DNA of 64,000 bases from JBBSJZ01 sp041739875 (GCA_041739875.1 JBGSNA010000182.1:1-64000), one strand, 5' to 3'. Positions 29,350 through 37,179 are shown, numbered from the stretch's first letter. Program-made: numbers and translations. The notes: generated by a model not told the origin, from the sequence alone.

Positions 29350-29985
29350 CTATGATTGTCGTATCAGACGCGAATCAATTTCTAGTAAAATCCGCCCAGC
29401 GACTGAGCGTTTATCGCCAGCAATTTGGCACACGACTTCGCCAGCGGGGTCAAGCAGTTCGACATCGTTCATGTCCGAATCGATTGCTTGCGGACCATTG
29501 CTGACCATGAGATCACAATGTTTGCGCTGGAGCTTCACAATCGCTCGAAACCGTCGATCTTCGGTTTCAAGGGCGAAGCCCACAACCCATTGGCCAGGGC
29601 GTTTGTTTTCGCCAAGCGTTGCGACGACGTCCGCAGTTTCAACGAGTTCAAGTTGCAGCGCCTCGCCAGTCTTTGCAATCTTTTGCGTCTTCACAATTCG
29701 AGGCATGTAATCGCAAGGTGCCGCAGCACCAATGGCGCCATCACAGGTCCGGAATTCGCGAATCGAAGCTTCGAGCATGTCCTCCGTCGTGATGACGGGA
29801 ATCATCGTCGCGGCAACTGGATACGTCACAGAAACTGGACCGCTGACGATGATGACTTCATGGCCCAGATCGAGAGCGGCCTCCGCAAGAGCAACGCCCA
29901 TCCGGCCGCTGGATGCGTTGGTAAGATAACGGACCGGATCCAAGAATTGGCGTGTCGGTCCCGAAGTGATCAGGATGCGTGCCAC
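29350..29985 (-). CDS. coaB: Phosphopantothenate-cysteine ligase (stand-alone CoaB domain)
   Basis: A 211-residue protein matching only the C-terminal ligase half of the usual CoaBC fusion. It joins 4-phosphopantothenate to cysteine in coenzyme A synthesis. Motifs: ILITSGPTRQFLDPVRYLTN and SSGRMGVALAEAA at the nucleotide-binding start, AAAPCDYMP in place of the usual AAVADYRP, KIAKTG, and VVGFALETED near the C-terminal third. The decarboxylase (CoaC) must be encoded elsewhere. The start is GTG, 2 nt after the stop of the TerB-like gene, so translation is probably coupled. Confidence 0.88.
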   Translation of the reverse strand: MARILITSGPTRQFLDPVRYLTNASSGRMGVALAEAALDLGHEVIIVSGPVSVTYPVAATMIPVITTEDMLEASIREFRTCDGAIGAAAPCDYMPRIVKTQKIAKTGEALQLELVETADVVATLGENKRPGQWVVGFALETEDRRFRAIVKLQRKHCDLMVSNGPQAIDSDMNDVELLDPAGEVVCQIAGDKRSVAGRILLEIDSRLIRQS

Positions 29986-29987
29986 GT

Positions 29988-30359
29988 TCAGTCATCCGAC
30001 GCCGGAAGCGTCTCGATTATGAGTTGATCGACATCCACCGTCGAAAGTTTCATACGCACAGCGGCGAGTGCGAACAACCGCTTTTCGGACTCAGCCAAAT
30101 AGCCATCAGCAGCCATCATTCGGATAAGGTCCTTCATTAAGGATTTGCGTTCCTCAATGTCCGAAGGGATCTCGACAGCCGCGTCGTCGTCAAGTCCGAA
30201 CTCGATCGCTTTTTGCAGGTCGTCTTCGTGCAACCCGAGTTGCTCACAACGATCCGCGATTAAGTTAACCTCGCGTTCGCCAATCGATCCGTCCGCGAGC
30301 GCCATCACAATGAGATTGCGGAGTTGGCGTTGGCGTTTGGTAAAGGATTCGTCGTTCAT
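29988..30359 (-). CDS. TerB-like small protein
   Basis: A 123-residue, mostly helical acidic protein. The ATG at 30359 (MNDESFTKRQRQLRNLIVMA) is chosen over an upstream in-frame ATG at 30410. Two repeats of the TerB-like helical pattern are visible: ALADGSIGEREVNLIADRCE and MMAADGYLAESEKRLFALAA, each with an Asp-Gly loop that can bind metal in TerB. It is the first gene of the operon with coaB and pyrD. TerB proteins are linked to tellurite and stress responses, but no ter cluster is present, so the role is open. Confidence 0.72.
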   Translation of the reverse strand: MNDESFTKRQRQLRNLIVMALADGSIGEREVNLIADRCEQLGLHEDDLQKAIEFGLDDDAAVEIPSDIEERKSLMKDLIRMMAADGYLAESEKRLFALAAVRMKLSTVDVDQLIIETLPASDD

Positions 30360-30448
30360 GCCGATTAGAATAACGCATCGAGATTCACCATGGAAGCTAC
30401 GGTTCGTCAAGGCAAGATGATTACTGGGATCGGATTACCGGAATCAGA

Positions 30449-32299
30449 TTACTGAGCGACGCGTTGGGCTCGGTTCGCCATCACGTGCGGTGTATCCATT
30501 CCGTTGACGAACCCTCGCTGGCCTTCGATGCGGATGTAATTATTCAAGTGCATCCGCAAATTTGTCCCGGGAACTGGGGTCACGTAGGCAAGCGTACGCC
30601 CTCCATTGTCTGTTAAAGCAAACGGCGGGGTGTTCGGACGAGCCGAATACACCTGGACAAGGAATCCCGTTTCGCTGATCCAATTCCCGGCCACCGCAGG
30701 GTCCGACGGAGTATCCGCCGATGGAATCGACGACACCAAGCCTTGGCGACTTGAAACGGGGATGGCTGGAGTTCCAAACGGACTTTGCGGCTGAGGCGGC
30801 ATTTCCGAAAGCCGGACGTTGGCAGCAGGTATCATCGGTGGGTTCGAACTTTGGCTGACGGGATGGCCGTCACGTCGTCGAGCAACGCGTTGGTACTGAC
30901 GTGTCCGATCCGCAACCGCTTGGGCACGACGTGCTTCCAGATCATCATTCGAGGTGCGAGCCAAATACTCAGCGGTCATTGCGATTGGCTCCGCTTCTTC
31001 ACTCGAGGCACCAGCCGCCATGATTCGCGAAAGCATCAATTGAAGCTTCTCGATGTCCGCTTGCTTCGCTTCAGATTCAACCCTAGCAACCGCCGCGGTA
31101 TCCACTGTGTGAATGGTCTGGGAAACAAACCCGGGTCCATCGGAGAATGCAGCGGCTTGTGCAATCAATCCTGGTTGCTCCGCAAAGGCTGGCCGAGATG
31201 TTGGATTCGGATTCGCATTGGACGGTTGCCGTGAACCACTTCCGACCCAATTCGCGTCACTCGCCATCTCGGTCACGGCGGGTGTCATCCTCTCGTATGA
31301 AGTTCCGATGTTGTGCAAGCGTGGTGCCCCCACAAACGAGAGTGACGACGGTGACACTTCGTTTTCAATTATTGGTTCAGGCACCGGTACTTCAAGTGGA
31401 CTGGGGCGATTGGCAAGTGAATCGACCGCTCGATCGCGTGTCTCGTTCGCTTGCCAATCATCGCGAACTCCACTGCCAATCGGTGTCTCGTTGTGTTCGG
31501 ATTGGTTCTGAGCGGATTGGCTTTCGCGAGGCTTTGCGGCTCGGCGTGAAGAACCGACTTGTTCTTCCGAGTTCGCTGCCAACGTGACTTTGGAATGCAC
31601 GTCCGCAGGTTCCAGTTCGTTTTTAGCCAGTTGCTTGCGCTCGGCAGATCGGTCCGACCGTGGACTTGGAAGAAACTCGATGGTGTCGTCTTCCGCTTGA
31701 TTGCCTGCGACACTCGCGACGAGTTCTTCAGGCGAGGCGGCGATTTGATCTCGGTGGATCCAGCGAAATTCGCCTGAGGGTGGAACAATTCGGTACCACA
31801 TTTGAGGCCCATCGGGTCCGTCGCGTTCGCTTTTGCCAACAATGCTGACGGATTCGCCTTCCGCCAATTGAACTTGCCAACGATAGCTGCGCGCACGGCC
31901 CAGATGCGTACCGATCCATGCGACGGTGTGATCTTCAGTCACAGTTGCTTGGTCGCTGGTTCCGCTCAGCTCGACGCTGCTTGCCGGGATCCAACAAAAG
32001 CTGTCATCAGGCGGACGGATTCCAAGCCAACCGTCAGCGGTTTCCACATAGACTTCAAGCTCTTGGCCGTGTCGCAGCGGGTCCGTGCGATAAAAGTCTC
32101 CCGATGGTCCACATCGAGCAAACGCTTCTTCGTGAGCGACATAAACGGTATAGGGTTCCGCAGAAAGCGATCCGTCGGGAGCAACTTCGTCTTGTCCGTC
32201 AACGCTGGTTGAAGGTGCGATCATCGAGACAATGAACATCAACAAAGTGACGTTCATTGTTCTTAGCAAGCGTCCTGCTAGCCCAAATGTCGGTTTCAT
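30449..32299 (-). CDS. Secreted protein with two bacterial SH3-like domains
   Basis: A 616-residue protein from the ATG at 32299, which gives a signal peptide (LLRTMNVTLLMFIVSMIA). The frame is open further upstream, but that part lacks protein-like character. Two SH3_3-like domains are seen: about residues 50-110 (YTVYVAHEEAFARCGPSGDF, DGWLGIRPPDDSFCWIP) and about 120-185 (MWYRIVPPSGEFRWIHRDQI). The long middle is low-complexity and rich in Ser, Glu, Arg and Pro. A conserved-looking C-terminal segment follows (GFLVQVYSARPNTPPFALTD). Such SH3 domains often bind peptidoglycan or peptides. Function unknown. Confidence 0.75.
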   Translation of the reverse strand: MKPTFGLAGRLLRTMNVTLLMFIVSMIAPSTSVDGQDEVAPDGSLSAEPYTVYVAHEEAFARCGPSGDFYRTDPLRHGQELEVYVETADGWLGIRPPDDSFCWIPASSVELSGTSDQATVTEDHTVAWIGTHLGRARSYRWQVQLAEGESVSIVGKSERDGPDGPQMWYRIVPPSGEFRWIHRDQIAASPEELVASVAGNQAEDDTIEFLPSPRSDRSAERKQLAKNELEPADVHSKVTLAANSEEQVGSSRRAAKPRESQSAQNQSEHNETPIGSGVRDDWQANETRDRAVDSLANRPSPLEVPVPEPIIENEVSPSSLSFVGAPRLHNIGTSYERMTPAVTEMASDANWVGSGSRQPSNANPNPTSRPAFAEQPGLIAQAAAFSDGPGFVSQTIHTVDTAAVARVESEAKQADIEKLQLMLSRIMAAGASSEEAEPIAMTAEYLARTSNDDLEARRAQAVADRTRQYQRVARRRDGHPVSQSSNPPMIPAANVRLSEMPPQPQSPFGTPAIPVSSRQGLVSSIPSADTPSDPAVAGNWISETGFLVQVYSARPNTPPFALTDNGGRTLAYVTPVPGTNLRMHLNNYIRIEGQRGFVNGMDTPHVMANRAQRVAQ

Positions 32300-33167
32300 C
32301 TTGAACGCATTCCCATGTATCTCAGTGCGTGGATTCCCTTCCAAAGAAAGTCGATACCCAGAAACACAGGTCACTGACAAGGCGAGTTTGGTCTCGATGG
32401 CTGAATCGGGTGCAATTTGAATGGCTCCCGGAGGTTTCATCCCTGTTTCGAGCCCACACTGAGTTTCACGCATTGGACGTTGGGGCAGTTTGCCCAGACA
32501 TGTTCAGTCGGCTGGCTCACGCCACATTCGAACAACGGGCGAGCGATTCGATATCCAAACGGATACAACCATCGTTTGCGGCATGTCAGTCTCCTGGCAT
32601 GCTTGAACCGATGGGTCAAACCCAATCGTGTTCGGCACTCCGCTTGCTCCGTCACCTGCGATGGTGGATTTTTGCGAGGCTACTGGGCCAGCAGATACTG
32701 GGGCCAGCACGCTCAAGCAGAGGAGAAGTGCATGGCTTTGAGTTGGACACCGCGCAGCATCAACGACAGGCGAACATTGATTGCAATGCTCCCTGGTTGA
32801 TCTTTACTCTTTGGCGGCTTTGCCTTCGTCCTGCTGCTTGAGTTATTCAAGATGAGCGATGATCTCTTCCTCGCTCACTAAGCCCATGAAGTAACAGTTG
32901 ATCAACTGGGTATCGCCTCTTGAGGGCGCATGTATTCGCGGCCAATTGTCAGCTAGTTTCAGCGTTTGAAGCGCAACATCGAATCCGCACCGCATTGACG
33001 ATCAAGCTCGCAGCGCAGGCTGACACTCGCGTGCCGCTGAGCAGAATCGTTCGCAGCGTCAGAATTCGGCTGGCTCCTTCATGACTCCATTACTTCGCAA
33101 ATATGCAGTCAACAAAGTTATTTACGAATTTGTGCAGCACAATTGACCCCGTACGTCCAGCTTCCCG

Positions 33168-33205
33168 TAGGCCGGATCAAGCCGCTTCGGCGAAGATCCG
33201 GCACC
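33168..33205. repeat. REP-like palindrome
   Basis: GCCGGATC at 33171-33178 pairs with GATCCGGC at 33195-33202, and the inner GCCG/CGGC extends the hairpin. The leading GTAG and trailing ACC give the look of REP elements (GTAG-type head plus GC-rich palindrome) found between genes in many bacteria. A single copy is seen in this window. Confidence 0.6.
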
Positions 33206-33377
33206 AGCCGTTCCACAACCGCATGAACTGCGAGTCCTCGCCACCTTCAGGCCCGATTTTCAAACCACTGTTCGCTGCCCATGCAAACAAGTCGTTAACC
33301 CAAACCCCATGAAGACTTGTGCAAGGGAATTCGATTGACGCAACCATCCATCCCCCCGATACTCAAACTGGCTGGCG

Positions 33378-33482
33378 AACCAGCGATAAGTTCGCCACGA
33401 ACCGGCGATAAGTCTGCCCACGTCACCCAGCGTACCAAAGGTCCAACCGGCGATAAGAACCCTCACCATTACTTATCGCCGG
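33378..33482. repeat. Cluster of AACCGGCGATAAGT repeats with a terminal inverted copy
   Basis: Direct copies are at 33378-33391 (AACCAGCGATAAGT), 33400-33413 (AACCGGCGATAAGT) and 33445-33458 (AACCGGCGATAAGA). An inverted copy (ACTTATCGCCGG) is at 33471-33482. The last two form an 11-bp hairpin with a 14-nt loop. The cluster lies just upstream of the small membrane protein gene at 33531. It may be an operator array or part of a palindromic mobile repeat. Confidence 0.65.
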
Positions 33483-33530
33483 GACAACCAGCAATCATTA
33501 TATTGTTACGCTACAGAGGAGATTTTTGCG

Positions 33531-33941
33531 ATGACACTACGCGTTGGCTCATTTTACCGCACCTTTAGATTTGGCCTGGTCGCACTATTCATGTGCTCAA
33601 CATTCTTTGCGCTAGGCGTCGTGACGGAACGTCACTTCGGCAATCAGATTAGCGGACCTTCGATAGCAGCCTTTCAGAAAGTCCTATCCGGAGATCAAAA
33701 ACGGATCGAAGATTTGCACGCACAGCGGGATAAAATTATCACCGATCTCGTTCTTCGCATAAGAAATGACCTCAAAACAGAAACTCCGGCCACGGACCTG
33801 GCAACGACTCTGCGTAATTCCTACCGCAAAATGCAACGTGTCCAAGACATTGATTTCGAGGTCACACTTCATCAGAAAGACATTGAAAACCGAACGACTG
33901 CATACGTGATGGCCGAGAATCGATTTGCGAATCGGCAATAG
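33531..33941 (+). CDS. Small membrane-anchored protein with coiled-coil, first cassette ORF
   Basis: A 136-residue protein of unknown function. AGAGGAG lies about 11 nt before the ATG. One N-terminal transmembrane segment (about residues 14-32, FGLVALFMCSTFFALGVVTE) precedes a charged helical domain (about 45-130, for example KRIEDLHAQRDKIITDLVLR). This suggests a periplasmic coiled-coil anchored in the inner membrane. Codon use is less GC-rich than in the flanking genes. Its stop codon is 2 nt before an attC-like site, the arrangement expected of an integron gene cassette. Confidence 0.65.
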   Translation: MTLRVGSFYRTFRFGLVALFMCSTFFALGVVTERHFGNQISGPSIAAFQKVLSGDQKRIEDLHAQRDKIITDLVLRIRNDLKTETPATDLATTLRNSYRKMQRVQDIDFEVTLHQKDIENRTTAYVMAENRFANRQ

Positions 33942-33943
33942 TC

Positions 33944-34036
33944 GCGTAACCATCCCGTGCACCGCAGGACGGCTTTCGCGTTTACTCGAATGGAATCTCA
34001 ACCGTCCGTCCGTGGTAACGGGTAACGTTATTCGAC
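33944..34036 (+). mobile_element. attC-like recombination site a
   Basis: A 93-nt imperfect palindrome with integron attC architecture. The outer arms are TAAC (33947-33950) and GTTA (34027-34030). The inner arms are CCCGTGCACCGCAGGACGG (33954-33972) and CCGTCCGTGGTAACGGG (34006-34022), which pair with unpaired bases on one side. The central part GCGTTTACTCGAATGG, then TCAA, recurs in the two other sites. It separates two small plus-strand ORFs: the stop of one is 2 nt before it, the start of the next 3-6 nt after it. Confidence 0.7.
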
Positions 34037-34039
34037 TCA

Positions 34040-34394
34040 ATGATGTCTGCCGACAACACCAATCAGTACTACCCCCTCATCAATCCAAAACGAATCAACA
34101 GAAGTTCGTACTCGGTATCGCATTATACCAGCGTTTGCTACTTTTAGCCTGGGGTTGACTGGCCTCGCGATCGGGCTTTTCGCTGCGGTTGTAATGGCTG
34201 AAAATGCAGTAACTGGCAATGCAAGCGGTTCATTGCGTGGCATGCTCGCTGTATGCATTGTGTTTTTCGGTTTTGGCTTGTCTTGGATGCGCGCGGGATG
34301 GTACTGCTGGCGGCGTCGATTCTTCAGTGCTTTAATCCTGACCACTGCTGGGATGCTGTTTCCGATGATTCTTTTCTTGATCTTCGGAAGATAG
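34040..34394 (+). pseudogene. Small two-TM membrane protein gene broken by a frameshift at a C tract
   Basis: Starting from ATG at 34040 or 34043, the frame reads MSADNTNQYYP, a typical short hydrophilic N-terminus, and then soon stops. One frame over, reading continues SSIQNESTEVRTRYRIIPAF and then two transmembrane segments to FLIFGR at 34394. The frames join at the run CCCCC (34072-34076). A sixth C would give NQYYPPSSIQNEST and one intact protein of about 117 residues. So the gene is frameshifted, phase-variable or affected by a sequencing error. The membrane part alone, from TTG 34155, is 79 residues. Function unknown. It lies between attC-like sites a and b. Confidence 0.7.
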
Positions 34395-34440
34395 CTATGG
34401 TGACTGACTCAATTAGACATACACTCGAGTTCACGCTGGC

Positions 34441-34524
34441 GGATAGCAAAGACATGAACACAGAGACGCCGGTCCCGCGTTTCCAAATGGATCATCAACT
34501 GCGGCGGCCCGGTTATGCCTACAC
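34441..34524 (+). mobile_element. attC-like recombination site b (degenerate)
   Basis: This stretch aligns with site c along its length: CATGAACACAGAGACGCCGG, then GCGTTTCCAAATGGATCATC, then CGGCGGCCCGGTTATGCC. The inner arms CGCCG/CGGCG pair. The outer arms are poorly kept, so the site may be inactive. It follows the frameshifted membrane protein gene. Confidence 0.58.
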
Positions 34525-34541
34525 ATCGAAGGAGCACACTT

Positions 34542-34664
34542 GTGAAAAGCCCTGCCAAACATATCCTCCCGTCAATACTAATCGTTTATGGCGCGGACGG
34601 CTGGATGACTTCCGAGCCACTAGCATCTATTTCTTCTAAGCTCACGTTCGATGCCGATCACTAA
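34542..34664 (+). CDS. 40-residue cassette ORF
   Basis: A GTG start with AAGGAG 8 nt upstream opens a 40-codon frame (VKSPAKHILPSILIVYGADG, then WMTSEPLASISSKLTFDADH). The hydrophobic stretch after two lysines looks like a short signal or membrane segment. The stop codon is 6 nt before attC-like site c, as in a gene cassette. No family is recognised, and it may be a truncated gene. Confidence 0.45.
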   Translation: MKSPAKHILPSILIVYGADGWMTSEPLASISSKLTFDADH

Positions 34665-34670
34665 CAAGGT

Positions 34671-34760
34671 GGCAGAACAAAGCGATGAACGCGGAGTGGC
34701 CGACAGCGTGTTTACAAATGGAAGATCAAACGAGGCCATCCGGTTAACGCAAACGTTCGT
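34671..34760 (+). mobile_element. attC-like recombination site c
   Basis: The best-formed of the three sites. Outer arms are GAAC (34675-34678) and GTTC (34755-34758). Inner arms are TGAACGCGGAGTGGCC (34686-34701) and GGCCATCCGGTTAAC (34734-34748), which pair with single unpaired bases on the left arm, the feature integron integrases use to choose the strand. The right end GGTTAACGCAAACGTTCG resembles the TTAACTCAAGCGTTAGA end of classical attC sites. The loop holds GTTTACAAATGGAAGATCAA, shared with sites a and b. Confidence 0.72.
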
Positions 34761-34783
34761 TTCAACCTACAGGAACTGTCAAG

Positions 34784-35284
34784 ATGTTGCGTTTCCGTCA
34801 AATGAAGGCCGAGGCAACACTCAATCGGATTGGTGCGGTCTTTTCGTACGAGCACGAATGGGACGTGTCACGAGATTGTGGTTCGGGCCTCCCGATGCCT
34901 GGCCGTCAATGGGCTCGGAGAATCCTAGGTGACTCGTACTTCGCTAGGCCGCACGGATGCATTATTTACGACTATTCGGACTCGCTCGATTGTCTTCGCT
35001 GGTTGACTTTCCTTCCATCGCTGCGCGAGATTGCAATCATTCAATCTAAGGTCGGCGACGAACTTTGTGAATACCTTCGCGAGCTACGGAACCTAAGAAG
35101 CATCAGCCTTCACGGCACGTTGGTCACAGATCTTGGGATTGCTCGATTGGAAGTACCGCGAAATCTGGATTTACTTGTTGTCGGCGAAACGGCGGTTACC
35201 CAGAACGGATTGAACGAATTGGAACAACGATTGCCCAAATGCAGAATTGTTGACTCGGTTCCCGTCAGCTCCCAGGCAGCGTAA
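34784..35284 (+). CDS. Leucine-rich-repeat-like protein, probably N-terminally truncated
   Basis: A 166-residue protein starting 23 nt after attC-like site c, with CAGGAAC ahead of the ATG. The C-terminal half has LRR-like units (LPSLREIAIIQSKVGDELCE, LRNLRSISLHGTLVTDLGIA) and ends LEQRLPKCRIV, as planctomycete LRR proteins commonly do. Related proteins usually have an N-terminal membrane segment, which is absent here, so the gene may be a fragment or a cytosolic variant. Position and orientation fit a further cassette gene. No downstream attC could be confirmed; a 118-bp palindrome lies 80 bp after its stop. Confidence 0.65.
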   Translation: MLRFRQMKAEATLNRIGAVFSYEHEWDVSRDCGSGLPMPGRQWARRILGDSYFARPHGCIIYDYSDSLDCLRWLTFLPSLREIAIIQSKVGDELCEYLRELRNLRSISLHGTLVTDLGIARLEVPRNLDLLVVGETAVTQNGLNELEQRLPKCRIVDSVPVSSQAA

Positions 35285-35364
35285 GATGCAACAAACAAGG
35301 ATTGGTTTCGCGTGGGGTCTGGCAGAGCGTCCACCGTGTCGTTGTTGTTCGTTACGAAGATTAC

Positions 35365-35482
35365 CTAGCTGGACAGCGCCAACTTCGTTTAACCGTTAGC
35401 CGAAGGCGAACGAGCGCATCGTTCATAGTACGCCTGCGGCTGACTGTTAAACAAACAATCGAACTTGGCGCTGTCCAGCTAG
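35365..35482. repeat. 118-bp long imperfect palindrome, MITE/REP-like
   Basis: CTAGCTGGACAGCGCCAACT (35365-35384, arm to 35387) pairs with the arm at 35460-35482, with one mismatch in 23. The inner arms 35387-35408 (CGTTAGCCGAAGGCG core) and 35431-35452 also pair, and the loop holds AACGA/TCGTT. The whole element can fold as one long hairpin without coding capacity. The rest of the 35285-35755 interval shows no gene. Confidence 0.75.
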
Positions 35483-35755
35483 CGAGCGCTGCGACCGTTG
35501 GTGGACAGACGAAAAATCACCTTCGGTCATCGCGGTAAAACAGTTGGCCATCGGATGACAGTGATGAGGCGACTCAACACAGGGCGTTCGACCAACAGCT
35601 AGGGACGATCCGCAGCGCAAGCACTTGTAAGTTGGTCTGAATCCGATCCAGCAACCTCGATCGAGAAACCGAAACGGTGTTACAATTTAAGTAAATTGAA
35701 TTGGCTTTGGACGCATGTTTGTTTCCATTCGACGTTTGGGAATTACCTCTTTGCA

Positions 35756-37120
35756 ATGCCTCGCATGACCCATTCCGGCCACGAATTTTCAGGAACTTTA
35801 GTTCACGCTCCCTGGTTCTATAAACAGTGGATGTTGCGTGGGAATCCAGCTCTGTTCTTTGACGCGATTGTTCAAGAGTATGGCGATTTTGTTCATTGCC
35901 GTGGTCTATTGGATTTCTATCTTGTCAACCACCCGGCGTTTGTGAAGCAGGTGCTCCAAGAGACTCACGAATCGTTTGATAAACGAAGCGTGATTTACGA
36001 TCGCTTCCGCAACGCTTTCGGTAACGGTCTCGTGGTGGCGGAGGGTGATCGTTGGAAGCGACAACGAAAACTGATGCAGCCGATGTTTGGTCCCAGTGCC
36101 GTCAATCGCTATTTTGACATGATGGCGGATTGCGTGACCGCGATGTGCGATCGTTGGACAAGACGGGCAAATGCGGGAACCAGTTTCAACATTGCCGATG
36201 ACATGAACCAGGTCACCCTCGAGATTGCTGGGCGTGCATTGTTTCATGAGGGGTTTGATGAGGCGGCCGCTCGAATCCGCGAATGGACGCACACGATCAA
36301 TGTCTACAGTGCGAAGCCACCGTTGCCAATCATTCGGAGCTACTGGTTCCCCTCTCGAATCAATCGAAAACTCAAGCAAGCACTTCGAGAGTTTGACGAG
36401 TTTCTGCGAAGCATAATCGCTAAGCGAAATGCTCAATCAAGCGAACACGATTTGCTCAGTATTCTATTGAACTCTCGGCATGAAGGGTCGGGGGAACTGA
36501 TGACCGAGAGTGAAGTCATTGAAGAAGTGCTCGGCATGATCATTGGCGGCCACGAGACCTCCTCGAGCGCGTTGACATGGATCTGGTACGAGTTGCATCG
36601 GCATCCAGAAGTGCTTGAACGGTTGCACGACGAGATTGAGCGTGTTGCCGGCGGACGTGCTCTGGAGCTGCGTGACCTGCCCCAGTTGGTTTACACCAAA
36701 ATGATTGTGGAGGAAACGCTCAGACTCCATCCGCCATTCTGGTTCGAGAATCGCAACGTCAACCAAGACATTGAGTTCGGCGGAGCGAGGCTTGCAAAAG
36801 GCTCATTGGTTGCGTTTAGCCGATATTCATTGCACCGGCATCCGGAATTCTGGCGTGATCCCGAGCGATTTGATCCTGAGCGTTTTCGACCAGGAACGGA
36901 AGAGAACAAACGCTCGACGTATGCAAGTGTTCCGTTCGGTGGCGGTCCAAGAATCTGTATCGGGATCCATTTCGCCATGATGGAATTGATTGTCGTTCTG
37001 GGATTGGTCTCTCAACGATTTCGCGTTGTTGTCGACAAGAGTGACCGTCACCAGATGAGCGCCGAACTGACCATGACACCCAAACACGGAGTCCGCGTCC
37101 ATTTGGATAATCGAGCGTAA
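35756..37120 (+). CDS. Cytochrome P450
   Basis: A 454-residue soluble P450 from the ATG at 35756 (MPRMTHSGHE); an in-frame ATG at 35696 adds 20 atypical residues. All hallmarks are present: I-helix oxygen-activation motif GMIIGGHETSSS, ExxR in VEETLRLHPP (about residue 319), PERF region (DPERFDPERFRPG) and the heme-ligand loop FGGGPRICIGIHFA with Cys near 401. It inserts one oxygen atom into an organic substrate using electrons from a ferredoxin or similar partner, none of which is encoded nearby. The substrate is unknown. It is followed by a hairpin terminator and a heptamer repeat. Confidence 0.95.
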   Translation: MPRMTHSGHEFSGTLVHAPWFYKQWMLRGNPALFFDAIVQEYGDFVHCRGLLDFYLVNHPAFVKQVLQETHESFDKRSVIYDRFRNAFGNGLVVAEGDRWKRQRKLMQPMFGPSAVNRYFDMMADCVTAMCDRWTRRANAGTSFNIADDMNQVTLEIAGRALFHEGFDEAAARIREWTHTINVYSAKPPLPIIRSYWFPSRINRKLKQALREFDEFLRSIIAKRNAQSSEHDLLSILLNSRHEGSGELMTESEVIEEVLGMIIGGHETSSSALTWIWYELHRHPEVLERLHDEIERVAGGRALELRDLPQLVYTKMIVEETLRLHPPFWFENRNVNQDIEFGGARLAKGSLVAFSRYSLHRHPEFWRDPERFDPERFRPGTEENKRSTYASVPFGGGPRICIGIHFAMMELIVVLGLVSQRFRVVVDKSDRHQMSAELTMTPKHGVRVHLDNRA

Positions 37121-37143
37121 CGCATGGTTGCGCGTTACGCTTT
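37114..37143 (+). terminator. Hairpin terminator overlapping the P450 stop codon
   Basis: AGCGTAACGC (37114-37123) pairs perfectly with GCGTTACGCT (37132-37141) around an 8-nt loop, followed by TT. The TAA stop lies inside the left arm. The U-run is short, so termination strength is uncertain. Confidence 0.6.
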
Positions 37144-37179
37144 GCTAATTGCTAATTGCTAATTGCTAATTGCTAATTG
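37142..37179. repeat. Heptamer tandem repeat TTGCTAA, 5.4 copies
   Basis: Five exact copies of TTGCTAA and a partial TTG follow the P450 terminator. Copy number is likely to vary between strains. It is 150 bp upstream of the next gene. Confidence 0.92.

Larger units (their letters stand above)
32300..33530. other. Gene-poor interval with a possible minus-strand remnant and palindromic repeats
   Basis: No convincing intact gene is seen in this 1.2 kb. On the minus strand, about 32504-32760, a frame reads like a signal peptide followed by a short secreted segment (LLLCLSVLAPVSAGPVASQK, ending MWREPAD), but it has no normal start. It could be a decayed gene. From 33168 on, palindromic and short direct repeats appear, listed separately. 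The interval marks the left edge of the accessory region. Confidence 0.5.

Noticed and set aside
32329..32841. 170-codon plus-strand open frame in the gene-poor interval
   Set aside because: Composition is unlike the coding regions, rich in Arg, Ser and Cys, with no motif or ribosome binding site.
33378..33482. Possible CRISPR array
   Set aside because: Repeats are 14 bp, unevenly spaced, one is inverted, and no cas gene is near.
35288..35360. A fourth attC-like site after the LRR gene
   Set aside because: The right part (GTTGTTGTTCGTTACG) is suggestive, but the left arm pairs poorly and the shared central motif is missing.
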